Below are positions 14,550 through 23,023 of a stretch of 37,809 bases of DNA, piece after piece. The notes under the pieces were generated by a model that worked only from the letters and a program-made list of their open reading frames with translations, was not told the DNA's origin and made no database searches. The translations under genes and the position numbers were made by a program. Origin of the DNA: Azotobacter beijerinckii (GTDB taxonomy: Bacteria > Pseudomonadota > Gammaproteobacteria > Pseudomonadales > Pseudomonadaceae); contig NZ_FOFJ01000036.1 in the NCBI RefSeq assembly GCF_900110885.1, positions 1-37,809 of the forward strand, given 5' to 3'. Every line of letters begins with the position of its first letter. The stretch's first letter is position 1.

Positions 14550-16960
14550 GCGTCGGTCCCCACCAGATCGCCGAAATAGTGATGCATAGCCGCGCAGGCC
14601 ATAGCGTACTCGGCCTGCGCCCAGAACCGGTGATACGTGAAGGTCGGCACGTTTTCCGGCGTTGGGTCGGCGATATAGGCCTGGATCTTCGGCCAGTCCG
14701 GGTCATCCTCCATGAACGATCTGATCGAGATGAAGGTGGCGCCGGAAGCAACGCTGTCGCCGTTGGGCATCTGGCCGGTAAAGCTCGCAGGAACGTAGAC
14801 GGGGTCGGCATAGCGGGTGTAATCGGCACGCGCCTCCTCACGGGTGAGCCCCTTGCTGCCCTTGAACAGCGTCCAGGTGCGGTCCAGTAGCTCGCGGGCC
14901 AGGGTGTAGCAATCCTGCGCGGTATGGCTACTGCCAGGGATGGCGCTGGCGAACTTGTTCATCCGCCGCTTGGCCTCGGCATACTCGATCAACAGGCGTG
15001 AGAGCGAGGCTGCGACGCCGATGTCCACGCTGGACTCAACCACCGTGCAGTGCAGATTCGGGTTCGGCACGTTGCTGGCGGTCCAGAACGCCCCGTAGTT
15101 ACCTGTGCCGTCCCAGTCGAGGCTGGGCAGGTACTCGTAGACGCCCTCCAGGTTGGCGGACGTGGCGGTCTGCCCGGCCACGGCCGTGGTCGATACCCAG
15201 GACAGCGTCGAGGGCAGCGAGTAGCTGCCATCGCTGCTGAGGGTCACATGACCCAGCACAAAGTTGATGAACCGGTCGAGGATGATTTCCAGGTTCGGGC
15301 GGATCTCGACCGCCAGGCTGCTGGTCTTGTCCGACACCTCGAGCAGCAGATCGGTGCAGCGTTGCAGTCCCCAGCACTGGAAGCCAAACCAGTTGTTCGA
15401 CGGTGGGTCGTGCCAGACCGGCGCGTAGGTATAGAACATGCCGTAGAACTTGGCGTTCTGCCGTCCATCGGTCGGCGTCTCGTAGCGGCCGTGCCAGCTA
15501 TTGGACACACCGCCAGCGATGGGGCCTTCCGGAGATTGCAGCCAGCGCAGCATCTCGATCTGGCGGTACAGCGAGCCGAGCCAGATATCCCCGGCCGACG
15601 GCGATTGCGGGGTATAGCCGCCCCCGCCGGTCGCCATGAAATAGGCGATATCGGGCGCCTGATAGCCCTGGTGGCACTCGGATGAGCCGATCCGAAATCC
15701 CCAGGATGGCTGTTGCCCGGACGCCGGAATCTCACCACCCCACGAGGCGTACCAGCTAATCAGCTTGTGGCACGATTCGTAGGGCGCTGCCGAAGTGGCG
15801 GCTTGGGTGTAATTCCCGATTTTCCGATAGTACTTGTCGAACAGGGCATAGCGCAGGTAGTCGCCCATTTTCTTCGCCTTGGTGTCCTGGGCGGCCACGC
15901 TTGATGCCACCCCGTTCGCGGCGGCGAACTTATGCGCCAAATAGGCATGCTGGATAACCCGCGCCTCGGCATCGGGAGCACAGGTGTAGCGCCACTGCTT
16001 GCCATACTCGAACGGAGCGTCGGGATAGACCGGCTGGTTTTTATTAAACAGCGGCAGGTAGCCGTAGGCGCTGCCGAATTCGAAATCCTCCCAGGACGGA
16101 TGGGTCACGGTCTCGAACGAGGATTCCTGCAGGCCTCGCGAGTAGTTGTTGATGAACACGCCGGTCTCGCTGTTGTCGCCGTTGTGATAGCCGTAGACCC
16201 CATCGACATCGATCAGCCAGTGCATGAGGAACATGCGGCCGTTGCCGTAGGTAGTCTGCAATTCGGCATAGAGCGGATCGACACCCACGGGCACGCCGGT
16301 ATTCGGCAGCGTCGGGTAGGCGTTGGGCAGATCGCCTTCGGGCTGGTAGGTGGCCGGGCTGCCAGGCGTGTAGGTGCCCGCCGGCTGGTTGGCCGCACTG
16401 GGGATGTAGTTACTCTCGATAGAGGCCCAGCAGGCCGTGTAACCGCTCCAGTTGTTCGACAGCGCCCCTTTCCAAGCCTCCACTCCGGCCCAGAACGAAG
16501 CGGTCTCCGAGACGGACTCGTGCCCGTGGTCCGGGGCCTCGTTGATCAGGGTTTCCGGGCAGTGATAGGGGATCGTGCGGGCGTTCGCGCCGCTTTGCGG
16601 CCCGAAGTAGCCGTTGCTCGGCTCATGCAGCGCGGCATAGAGGACATTGAAGCGGTCGAGGTAGACATCGACCACCACAGCGCTCGGCAGTTGGCAGAGG
16701 CCCGTGGCGTCAGCCAGCACGGCATTCACGGGCGAGGACAGCTGGAGGCTGAAGGTCTCGGCCGGCTGGCCGGCGTCGCTCTGGCGCACCGGGATCGTCA
16801 GGGTCTTGCTGGTTTCTCCCGGCGCGAAGGTCAGCGTGCCGGTGGTCGCAGTGAAGTCTTCCGGCGGCGTGGCTGTGCCGGGCACGGTGGCGTAATTGAC
16901 GGCGACCGGCTGTGCGGAGGGCGCCGAGAGGGTGACGACGAAAACAGCGGTACGGGCCAT
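14546..16960 (-). CDS. virion-associated GH48 cellulase (exo-cellobiohydrolase-like) with Calx-beta-like N-terminus
   Basis: An 804-residue protein. Residues 2-90 resemble a Calx-beta domain ([36 protein letters not shown]). Residues about 98-800 match the whole GH48 catalytic domain: [122 protein letters not shown] and the final [13 protein letters not shown]. Comparison with Cel48F/CelS places the catalytic acid at E152 (SVSE), the second conserved glutamate at E141 (EAPD), and conserved aspartates in the LIDVDG stretch (D251/D253). GH48 enzymes release cellobiose processively. No signal peptide, dockerin or CBM is visible. AGGA precedes the start. Its position between the GH5 fibre and gpH implies a tail part. 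Confidence 0.88.
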   Translation of the reverse strand: MARTAVFVVTLSAPSAQPVAVNYATVPGTATPPEDFTATTGTLTFAPGETSKTLTIPVRQSDAGQPAETFSLQLSSPVNAVLADATGLCQLPSAVVVDVYLDRFNVLYAALHEPSNGYFGPQSGANARTIPYHCPETLINEAPDHGHESVSETASFWAGVEAWKGALSNNWSGYTACWASIESNYIPSAANQPAGTYTPGSPATYQPEGDLPNAYPTLPNTGVPVGVDPLYAELQTTYGNGRMFLMHWLIDVDGVYGYHNGDNSETGVFINNYSRGLQESSFETVTHPSWEDFEFGSAYGYLPLFNKNQPVYPDAPFEYGKQWRYTCAPDAEARVIQHAYLAHKFAAANGVASSVAAQDTKAKKMGDYLRYALFDKYYRKIGNYTQAATSAAPYESCHKLISWYASWGGEIPASGQQPSWGFRIGSSECHQGYQAPDIAYFMATGGGGYTPQSPSAGDIWLGSLYRQIEMLRWLQSPEGPIAGGVSNSWHGRYETPTDGRQNAKFYGMFYTYAPVWHDPPSNNWFGFQCWGLQRCTDLLLEVSDKTSSLAVEIRPNLEIILDRFINFVLGHVTLSSDGSYSLPSTLSWVSTTAVAGQTATSANLEGVYEYLPSLDWDGTGNYGAFWTASNVPNPNLHCTVVESSVDIGVAASLSRLLIEYAEAKRRMNKFASAIPGSSHTAQDCYTLARELLDRTWTLFKGSKGLTREEARADYTRYADPVYVPASFTGQMPNGDSVASGATFISIRSFMEDDPDWPKIQAYIADPTPENVPTFTYHRFWAQAEYAMACAAMHHYFGDLVGTDA

Positions 16961-16971
16961 GGTCGATCCTG

Positions 16972-17568
16972 TTACGCAGCGGCAATGGTGCCAAGGGCTT
17001 CGAGGAAGCCGCCAGAGCCTTTCTGGGCGGCGGTGTAGTCGTACTGGACGGCGGCGCCGATCTGGATCGTCAGCGTCCCGGCAGCCGTGGTGTAGACCTG
17101 CCCGGTGATTTCGAGCAGGTTGTCATCGCCGCCGTTGGCGGAACTCGGGAAGATCAGAGGGGCACCCTTCGCATGGGCGAACTGGGCTACCGGAGCACCG
17201 CTCGAATCGAACGTGGCCGCGCGGATGGCCACCGACTGCACCCCCGCCGTACCACCGATGCCAACGCGGATTCCCTTGCCGACGGCGGTCGTGCGGTACA
17301 GCAACGATGCCGAGAGCCGGTAGACGGTATTGGCCTGTACGTTGAATGTCAGGGCATCGACCAGGGTGGTCTCGGTCACGCCCAGGTCATCGCTTCGCAG
17401 AGCGGTGAGCGTGCCACTGCTACTGCCGGGAGACTCTGGCAGCAATGTTTCGATATAGGCCTGCAGCGCCGCTCGCGGCAGGCGTTTGTTGCCGCTCTGG
17501 CGCACCAGAAATTCCGTGCCGGCATCCAGAGCCTCGGCTGCCGCAAACGCACTGGTTTTGCGAGTCAT
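16972..17568 (-). CDS. small tail-associated protein of unknown function
   Basis: A 198-residue protein. Its ATG (17568) overlaps the stop of the GH5 gene (TGATG), and the GH48 gene starts 11 bases after its stop, so the three form a tight block. The N-terminus ([20 protein letters not shown], then [14 protein letters not shown]) resembles short anchoring segments found at the start of phage tail appendage proteins. Residues about 50-190 are predicted beta-rich by eye ([36 protein letters not shown]), perhaps a jelly-roll. It may be a connector or carbohydrate-binding partner of the two cellulases. That is inference from position. Confidence 0.55.
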   Translation of the reverse strand: MTRKTSAFAAAEALDAGTEFLVRQSGNKRLPRAALQAYIETLLPESPGSSSGTLTALRSDDLGVTETTLVDALTFNVQANTVYRLSASLLYRTTAVGKGIRVGIGGTAGVQSVAIRAATFDSSGAPVAQFAHAKGAPLIFPSSANGGDDNLLEITGQVYTTAAGTLTIQIGAAVQYDYTAAQKGSGGFLEALGTIAAA

Positions 17569-19307
17569 CAATCATCCTCCAGGAGGGTATCGTCATCGTC
17601 GACGAGCGGGATGTCGTCGTCGTCGACCAGGGTTTCGGCGGGTGTCGGTGCCGGGGCGGTGAACAGGGGGGCGAGCAGGTCGAGTTTGCTCGGCTGCGGA
17701 GTGCTCCAGTCGTCTTGGAGCAGGCCGCCGGTGTCGCCCGAATTGGGGTTGAGCGACCAGTAGGCGAAGGACAGGCCGGTCTGGCTGCTGGGCAGATCGC
17801 GCTGGCCATCGCCGTCGAAATCGCCGTTGAGATACTTCACCAGTTCCTGCGTCCACTGGATCTCGTAGGCCCCATGGGGCGCCGCACCCACCGTGCCCGT
17901 TCCATCCACCCCGTATTTGCCGCCGAACTCGCCGATCCAGATCGGCGCGATACCTTGCTCGGCAATGAAGCCCCAGTGGCTGCGCCAGACGGCGTACAGG
18001 TTCATCGGCCAGTTGGCGGGCGGCGTCTGGCCGTCGTAGGCCAGCCAGGACTGCGTGCCGACGGATTGGCCGTATTCATGTGGCGAGTAGACGACGCGAT
18101 CGGCCTGCGTCAGTACCACCGGCCGGGTCGCCACGCCCATCAGCTGGCCGCCCCACCAGTAGCTGTCGTCGTTGTACTGACCCACCCCTTCGACCATGAC
18201 CAACCAGTGCGGCGCGACTGCATGAAGGGCATTGCCACAGGCCTCGGCCAGCGTCGCCCAGTCATTCCAGGTCAGGTCATGCGGTTCGTTGTGTAGGTCG
18301 GCGCCGACCACGTTGGGTTTGCTGCCATAGCGCTGAGCCATGGCGATCCAGCTGTTGTGCCAGTCCGTTTCGCTGTAGCCGGCATCGGTCGGAGCCCCAT
18401 CGGCGCCGGCGCCGGCCGCTCGGCGGTGGTGATCGAGCACGACGTACAACCCCTTGTCGGCGGCGTAGTCGATGATCAGGTCGAGGATTTCGAGCGCGGT
18501 CTTGCCGGTGAAGGCCGGATTGAGCGCGAAGTCGATGGCCGAGGGTGGCGGCGTGGCGCCGACGATGTCGCCGGAGAATGGCAGGCGGATGCAGTTGAAG
18601 CCCAGCTCGGCGATCTGGTCGACGATGGCGGTGTAGCTGCGTAGCCAGGTGCCGTGCGGCGTGTGGTTGGTACCCTCGGCACCGAACCAGTTTACGGAGC
18701 TGAGCTGCACCGGCGTACCGGTGGCGACATCGAGGATCTGTGCGCCGGCGGTCATCAGGGCGCCCAGCGGTACAGGATCGGTCGGCGTTTCCGGATCTTC
18801 CGGTTCGGCGTCGCCCTCGAGGGAGGCATCGCCCACGGACAGCGCAGGCAGACTGTCGCCAGTCAGCGTGGCGTCGCCGATCGAGAGGCTGGGCAGAATC
18901 GAACCGCCTGCCAGCAGCGCATCGAGGCGGGCCTTGTCCTCGGCGGCCAGGAATCCGGCAGCGCTTTCGGTGGCCACGGCATGGGCCTCGCCGCCGGCGC
19001 CGATATGATTGTCGATCTGCTCGCGCAGGCTGGCCAGGGTGGCGAGCAGTGCGGTGACATCGAGGCACTGCACCGGGATGCGGTAATCCCGCGGGCCAGC
19101 GGTGACGCGCAGGATATAGCTGCCATCCGGCGCGGAGAACTGGATCAGGCCGTAGTCGGTGGCGTGGAAGGGGTTGCCCTGCGGCGTACCGCCGGCCCCC
19201 TGCAGGCCCTCGACCAGGGTGACACCGTCCTCGCGGTACAGATAACAGGTAGCCCCTGGCAGGATGGCGCCGGTGGTGTCTTGGGCAAAGAAGCTCTTGA
19301 TGTCCAT
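17568..19307 (-). CDS. tail fibre-like protein with GH5 cellulase domain
   Basis: A 579-residue protein. Residues 1-85 (MDIKSFFAQDTTGAILPGAT, DGSYILRVTAGPRDYRIPVQ) form a tail-fibre adaptor seen on phage appendages. Residues 99-133 carry the fibre-type AHAVATESAAGFLAAEDKAR stalk motif. Residues about 185-540 form a GH5 barrel: GFNCIRLPF (R241), LDHHR, GADLHNEPHDL with acid/base E341, VYSPHEYG, and WIGEFGG with nucleophile E460. GH5 enzymes with this pattern are mostly endo-beta-1,4-glucanases. The C-terminus is a highly acidic tail with two DDDD blocks. It starts 6 bases after gpI, where P2 has its fibre gene, so it is most likely a virion depolymerase acting on cellulose-like glucan. Confidence 0.88.
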   Translation of the reverse strand: MDIKSFFAQDTTGAILPGATCYLYREDGVTLVEGLQGAGGTPQGNPFHATDYGLIQFSAPDGSYILRVTAGPRDYRIPVQCLDVTALLATLASLREQIDNHIGAGGEAHAVATESAAGFLAAEDKARLDALLAGGSILPSLSIGDATLTGDSLPALSVGDASLEGDAEPEDPETPTDPVPLGALMTAGAQILDVATGTPVQLSSVNWFGAEGTNHTPHGTWLRSYTAIVDQIAELGFNCIRLPFSGDIVGATPPPSAIDFALNPAFTGKTALEILDLIIDYAADKGLYVVLDHHRRAAGAGADGAPTDAGYSETDWHNSWIAMAQRYGSKPNVVGADLHNEPHDLTWNDWATLAEACGNALHAVAPHWLVMVEGVGQYNDDSYWWGGQLMGVATRPVVLTQADRVVYSPHEYGQSVGTQSWLAYDGQTPPANWPMNLYAVWRSHWGFIAEQGIAPIWIGEFGGKYGVDGTGTVGAAPHGAYEIQWTQELVKYLNGDFDGDGQRDLPSSQTGLSFAYWSLNPNSGDTGGLLQDDWSTPQPSKLDLLAPLFTAPAPTPAETLVDDDDIPLVDDDDTLLEDD

Positions 19308-19313
19308 GTACGA

Positions 19314-19886
19314 CTATCCGAGGCAGATGGCCAGTGCATTGATCACGACGGGGTTTCCCTTGAAACCCAGCTGGATTTCGTTGCCGACACAGGCCACGGC
19401 GGCTGCATAGACCGTGCAAGGGCTGCGGACGGCGAATTGCACCTGCTCGAGGTGCGAGCGCAGGTTCTTGGCGTTCTCGACAATCCGCAGGATGCCGGCC
19501 ATGTCGGTCTGCATCAGTTGCCCCTGGTCGACATCGACCAGCAGGCGGTAGGTGTAGGGCTGACCGGGCGGGCTCTGGTTGAACCACTCCTGCACGCGCA
19601 CCTCGACGCCCAGCGTTGAAACAGCCCGACGCACCGCGCCGATGGTTCCCTTGATGCGCTGCACCGGCAGGGCCTGGCGGACGGTGTCGCGCTTCTGCTG
19701 CTCGCTCCAGGCGTCGCTCCACTCGTCCACCGACCAAGCCCAGGCGAGCCAGGGCAGCAGCGCGAGGGGGCAGGTGTCCGGGTCCCATAGGTCGCGGATC
19801 GGCACCGACAGGTCGGTGGCAGTCGCCCCGACCTCGGCCAGGGCCCGCTCCAGGGCGGTGCTGTTGGGAGGCAGCAGGTCAGACAT
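19314..19886 (-). CDS. I: baseplate protein (P2 gpI)
   Basis: A 190-residue protein (P2 gpI has 176) with the gpI signature LLPPNSTALERALAEVGATA, DTCPLALLPWLAWAWSVDEW, KRDTVRQALPVQRIKGTIGA and VRRAVSTLG. It is a baseplate wedge component to which fibres connect. It overlaps J by 8 bases in the W-J-I order of P2. Confidence 0.95.
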   Translation of the reverse strand: MSDLLPPNSTALERALAEVGATATDLSVPIRDLWDPDTCPLALLPWLAWAWSVDEWSDAWSEQQKRDTVRQALPVQRIKGTIGAVRRAVSTLGVEVRVQEWFNQSPPGQPYTYRLLVDVDQGQLMQTDMAGILRIVENAKNLRSHLEQVQFAVRSPCTVYAAAVACVGNEIQLGFKGNPVVINALAICLG

Positions 19887-20793
19887 CGGTCTCCCCCGCC
19901 ACGGTGAGGGTGATGCCGGTGCAGTAGCTGGCCTCGCCGCTGCCGATCACCAGGTTGGCGACCGGCGCACTCAGGTCGACCCGCTGCACGCCGGGCTGGT
20001 GCAGCGCGGCATAGAGCCCGGAGAGAGTCACGTCGCGGCGCAGAGCATGCTGAGCGGCGGCATAGGCCTCGGCCGCGGCCAGGGCGGCGGCGCGTACCAC
20101 GGCGGCATCCGGCCCTGGATAGAGGACCAGCTCGGCGACGATGGCATAGGTAACGATGCTGGCCGACTGCACGCCGACCTGGTCGGTCATCGGTCGCACT
20201 TCCTCGGCGTTCAGCGCGCGACTGACAGCCGCGAGCAGCTCCTCGGAAGCACTGCCGTCGCCGCTGCGCGACAGGACGTAGACGGTGACCACGCCGGGTA
20301 CCGGGCTGACGGCCTCGATGTCGGCGACGTCGGGGTCGGCGCTCAGCCCGTGGTAGACGTAGCTCATCTGGCTGCCGGCGGTGGTGTAGCCCTCCGGCGA
20401 GAGCTGGATGCGCCGGCGGAAGGCGGTGTCGTCTTCGTAGACCGGCGCCCGGGGCGGGATGGCCGTGCTGTCGCCCGGATCGACCAGCAGGCGCTCGACG
20501 TCGTCGCGGGCGCCCAGCTGGTCGAGGTCGGGGCCAACGGCATAGGCGAGCATGACGGCGCGGGCCGCGTCGTTGATGCGTTGGCGCAGGAGCAGCTCGC
20601 GGTAGGCGTTTTCCTGCAGCAGCTTGTTGAGCGGGTCGGACTCCAGCGCAAGGCGCGCGGCGAGGTCGGCCTGTTCGGCTGCCGGGTGGAGGCCGATCAG
20701 CCGGGCCTTGCGCTCGGCGAGAATCGTCTCGAAGTCCAGCGGCTCGATGACGGTGGGAGCCGGCAACAGGCTGAGGTCGATGGCGGTGCTCAT
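19879..20793 (-). CDS. J: baseplate wedge protein (P2 gpJ)
   Basis: A 304-residue protein (P2 gpJ has 302). It starts MSTAIDLSLLPAPTVIEPLD, followed by LDFETILAERKARLI, LLLRQRINDAARAVMLAYAV and the VYEDDTAFRRRIQLSPEGYT segment. It is a gp6/Mu47-like wedge protein of the baseplate. ATG 20793 overlaps the gpW stop (ATGA). Confidence 0.95.
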   Translation of the reverse strand: MSTAIDLSLLPAPTVIEPLDFETILAERKARLIGLHPAAEQADLAARLALESDPLNKLLQENAYRELLLRQRINDAARAVMLAYAVGPDLDQLGARDDVERLLVDPGDSTAIPPRAPVYEDDTAFRRRIQLSPEGYTTAGSQMSYVYHGLSADPDVADIEAVSPVPGVVTVYVLSRSGDGSASEELLAAVSRALNAEEVRPMTDQVGVQSASIVTYAIVAELVLYPGPDAAVVRAAALAAAEAYAAAQHALRRDVTLSGLYAALHQPGVQRVDLSAPVANLVIGSGEASYCTGITLTVAGETDV

Positions 20794-21143
20794 GCGGTGG
20801 CTCCCATCTTGAGCGGCACACGCAGGCTGAGCGGCGCATTGCCGTCGACCTCGCTGCCCTCGATGTCGAGAAAGGCACTGCCCGGCGCGCTGCCGAGGGT
20901 GAGCTGCACACGGGACAGGCGCAGACGCGGCTCCCAGCGCATCAGCGCGGCGGCGCTGGCGGCATAGAGGCGCGTGACGGTCACGCCGTGGAGCGGCTGG
21001 TCGATCAGCTCGGGCAGCAGGCTGCCATAGTCGCGGCGCATCAGGCGCGAGCCCAGCGGGGTGGTGAGGATGTCGGCGATCGACTGGCGCAGGTGCTCGA
21101 GGTCGGCGATGGCCAGGCCGGTGGTGCGGGACATGCCGGTCAT
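20790..21143 (-). CDS. W: baseplate wedge protein (P2 gpW, gp25-like)
   Basis: A 117-residue protein (P2 gpW has 115) with the gp25 lysozyme-like wedge signature LRQSIADILTTPLGSRLMRR, RDYGSLLPELID and ALMRWEPRLRLSRV. It joins sheath and wedge. The first ATG (21143) overlaps the gpV stop; a second ATG at 21134 is also possible. Confidence 0.94.
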   Translation of the reverse strand: MTGMSRTTGLAIADLEHLRQSIADILTTPLGSRLMRRDYGSLLPELIDQPLHGVTVTRLYAASAAALMRWEPRLRLSRVQLTLGSAPGSAFLDIEGSEVDGNAPLSLRVPLKMGATA

Positions 21144-21679
21144 TGCGGTTCATCCGAGGTGCCGGAGCCGCTCTGCACGCCGCCGTGGACGTGCCCGATC
21201 AGGCTGATAAGGGCCGCGATCACGTCCTCGCTCACGGTGACCAGGCCGGTGATGTTCACGCCCTCGGCCGACAGCTCGAGGACCACCGGACCACAGCGCA
21301 GGACGTATTTGCCATCGGCCGGAATGTCGATCAGGTACTGGCTGTTCTCGGTGTCGTACTCGATCACCGCGCCGTCGCGGTAGGTGCGCCGGTGGCGTTT
21401 CGGGTCGTTGTCCGGTGCGGGGAAGGCGTCGCTGTACAGGCCGACGAGCACGGCGCCGGTGGCCGGATCGCCGGAGGGCGAGAACAGGATGCACTGCTCG
21501 CCGCGGCTCGGCGGGTCCCACTCGCGGTCCTCGCCGGCGCGCGCTGCGAAGAAGGGCAGCCAGCCGGTGAGCAGGCCGCCGGTCTTCACGCGGCAGCGCG
21601 GTTTTTCCGGATCGACTTCGGCGACGGTGCCGAAGCGGATCAGGTTTTCGAGGCGGCGGATAAGGTCGGCGGTATTCAT
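21140..21679 (-). CDS. V: baseplate spike protein (P2 gpV)
   Basis: A 179-residue protein (P2 gpV has 211). It starts MNTADLIRRLENLIRFGTVA, with an OB-fold (RCRVKTGGLLTGWLPFFAAR, PSRGEQCILFSPSGDPATGA) and a short beta-helix, ending with HVHGG. In P2 gpV an HxH at the tip binds iron; here H-V-H is close to the C-terminus. It is the membrane-piercing tip. An upstream in-frame ATG (21688) is possible, but MNTADL fits the family start better. It is the first gene of its late operon. Confidence 0.93.
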   Translation of the reverse strand: MNTADLIRRLENLIRFGTVAEVDPEKPRCRVKTGGLLTGWLPFFAARAGEDREWDPPSRGEQCILFSPSGDPATGAVLVGLYSDAFPAPDNDPKRHRRTYRDGAVIEYDTENSQYLIDIPADGKYVLRCGPVVLELSAEGVNITGLVTVSEDVIAALISLIGHVHGGVQSGSGTSDEPQ

Positions 21680-21727
21680 GGCAACCATGCTGGCCCGCAG
21701 CAGGTGCGGGTGTCGCGTGGCCGGGCT

Positions 21728-21746
21728 TGTAGCGGCGGGCGCTACA
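21728..21746. promoter_or_regulatory. Ogr-type late activator site (P_V)
   Basis: TGTAGCG-5 bases-CGCTACA, TGT-N13-ACA, about 50 bases upstream of gpV and just after the gpS stop. It corresponds to the P2 P_V promoter element and would drive V-W-J-I, the cellulase block, H and Tfa. Confidence 0.75.
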
Positions 21747-21754
21747 GGCCGAGG

Positions 21755-22210
21755 TCAGCCGGCCAGGTGCTCGAGCAGGCGGTCGCGGATCAGCTCCAGG
21801 TCGGCATCGGTGAGGCCGAGCAGTTGCCGCCGGTCGTACTGGACGTCGGGGGCGCCCCGCTCGGCCCGGTCGCGCAGGCCGTACTGGTGGACGCGGGCGA
21901 GGCGCGCGGTGCGGCCGACGAAGCCGAGGGCGATGCTGCCCGCCGTGCTCTGCAGCTTGAGGTGCTTGGCCTGGCGCAGCTTGGCGAACATCTGCCGGCG
22001 CACGCGGCCGACCTTGCCGCGCAGGTCCCTCCTGGGCTTGCGCGGGGCGTAGGGGGTGCCGTCCGGGTTCTTCTGCGCGGCGATGCGCTGCTGCTGGTTG
22101 CGGCGCAGGTCGCGGGCGATGGTCTGGTTGAGCTGGCGGCGCTCGCCGGCGCCGAGTTTGGCGAGCAGGACGCCGGCCCAGTCCTCGAGGGCGCGCAGAT
22201 CATCAGCCAT
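21755..22210 (-). CDS. S: tail completion protein (P2 gpS)
   Basis: A 151-residue protein (P2 gpS has 150) of the phage virion morphogenesis family: LRALEDWAGVLLAKLGAGER, RRNQQQRIAAQKNPDGTPYA, RRQMFAKLRQAKHLKL and ARVHQYGLRDRA. It is needed for tail completion and head joining. It overlaps gpR by 8 bases. Confidence 0.94.
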   Translation of the reverse strand: MADDLRALEDWAGVLLAKLGAGERRQLNQTIARDLRRNQQQRIAAQKNPDGTPYAPRKPRRDLRGKVGRVRRQMFAKLRQAKHLKLQSTAGSIALGFVGRTARLARVHQYGLRDRAERGAPDVQYDRRQLLGLTDADLELIRDRLLEHLAG

Positions 22211-22733
22211 GGCGGGTCGGCCCCGGGTGCGGAGTTTCCAGGGCGACGCCGGTCGGGGCCGGCGTGTCCCATTCGGCGAGCAGCTCGCCGTCGGCGAAGA
22301 CCTGCAGATGGGTGCTCTCCAGGTGCTCGGTGTACGGTGGCTCCTCGGCGTGGGTGACCTGCAGGGTGCCGTCGGCCTGCTTCCTGACGATGACCCGCTC
22401 GGTGAGCGGCAGGGTGATCGACAGGTCGACCTTGTCGTTGGCCAGCACGTCGGCCTCGAACTGGATGGCGTCCTTGCCCTTCTCCAGGTTGACCAGCAGC
22501 TCGGACTGGTTGACCAGCAGCCAGGCCAGCAGCGGGATGGCGATGGCGTCCGGGTGCCCGGCGTAGTCGGTGAACAGCAGGTTGAGGGTGTAGCCGTACT
22601 CGAAGGACAGGCCGCCCGCAGCGGTGCTACGCAGCCGCCCCTTGTCGATGAAGACCAGCAGGCGGTCGGGGTTGTGGCGCAGCTCGGGCACCGCGGTGAG
22701 CAGGTGGGCGCGCAGGGATTCGGGTTTGTTCAT
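22203..22733 (-). CDS. R: tail completion protein (P2 gpR)
   Basis: A 176-residue protein (P2 gpR has 155) starting MNKPESLRAHLLTAVPELRH, then NPDRLLVFIDKGRLRST and SFEYGYTLNLLFTDYAGHPD, the gpR pattern. The ATG (22733) overlaps the stop of the preceding accessory gene (ATGA). It works with gpS at the tail end. Confidence 0.93.
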   Translation of the reverse strand: MNKPESLRAHLLTAVPELRHNPDRLLVFIDKGRLRSTAAGGLSFEYGYTLNLLFTDYAGHPDAIAIPLLAWLLVNQSELLVNLEKGKDAIQFEADVLANDKVDLSITLPLTERVIVRKQADGTLQVTHAEEPPYTEHLESTHLQVFADGELLAEWDTPAPTGVALETPHPGPTRHG

Positions 22734-23014
22734 CCCCAGACCCTCCACGGTGTGGTCGGCTCCATCGCCTCGACCGTCTCCGGCCAGGTGATCGGGGCAA
22801 CCGACCGAACGTTTCCGTGGTAGCCGGGCACTGCCGTGTACACCGGGTCTTCGTCGGTCCCGCCGGTGCGCTCGTACCAGACGCCAATAATGTCGATGGC
22901 ATCCTCGCCTTCCAGCGGGACCAGGGCACCATCGACGAGTTGGGCGGCGCCGACCTCGATCAGCGCGGACTGGAGCGTGTCGGCATCGGGCGCCCGCAGG
23001 TAGTAGTCGGTCAT
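22730..23014 (-). CDS. hypothetical protein between fibre-like gene and gpR
   Basis: A 94-residue acidic protein (MTDYYLRAPDADTLQSALIE, then DAIDIIGVWYERTGGTDEDP). No family was recognised with confidence; proteins starting this way sit next to appendage or lysis genes in several phages of Proteobacteria. It starts 9 bases after the large accessory gene and is coupled to gpR by ATGA overlap, so it is made late. It is absent from P2 at this place. Confidence 0.6.
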   Translation of the reverse strand: MTDYYLRAPDADTLQSALIEVGAAQLVDGALVPLEGEDAIDIIGVWYERTGGTDEDPVYTAVPGYHGNVRSVAPITWPETVEAMEPTTPWRVWG

Positions 23015-23023
23015 GGGGACTCC

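Noticed and set aside
14546..16960. The cellulase genes as host contamination or an assembly chimera
   Set aside because: Start/stop overlaps with gpH on one side and with the GH5-coupled gene on the other, plus fibre-type N-termini, tie them to the phage operon.
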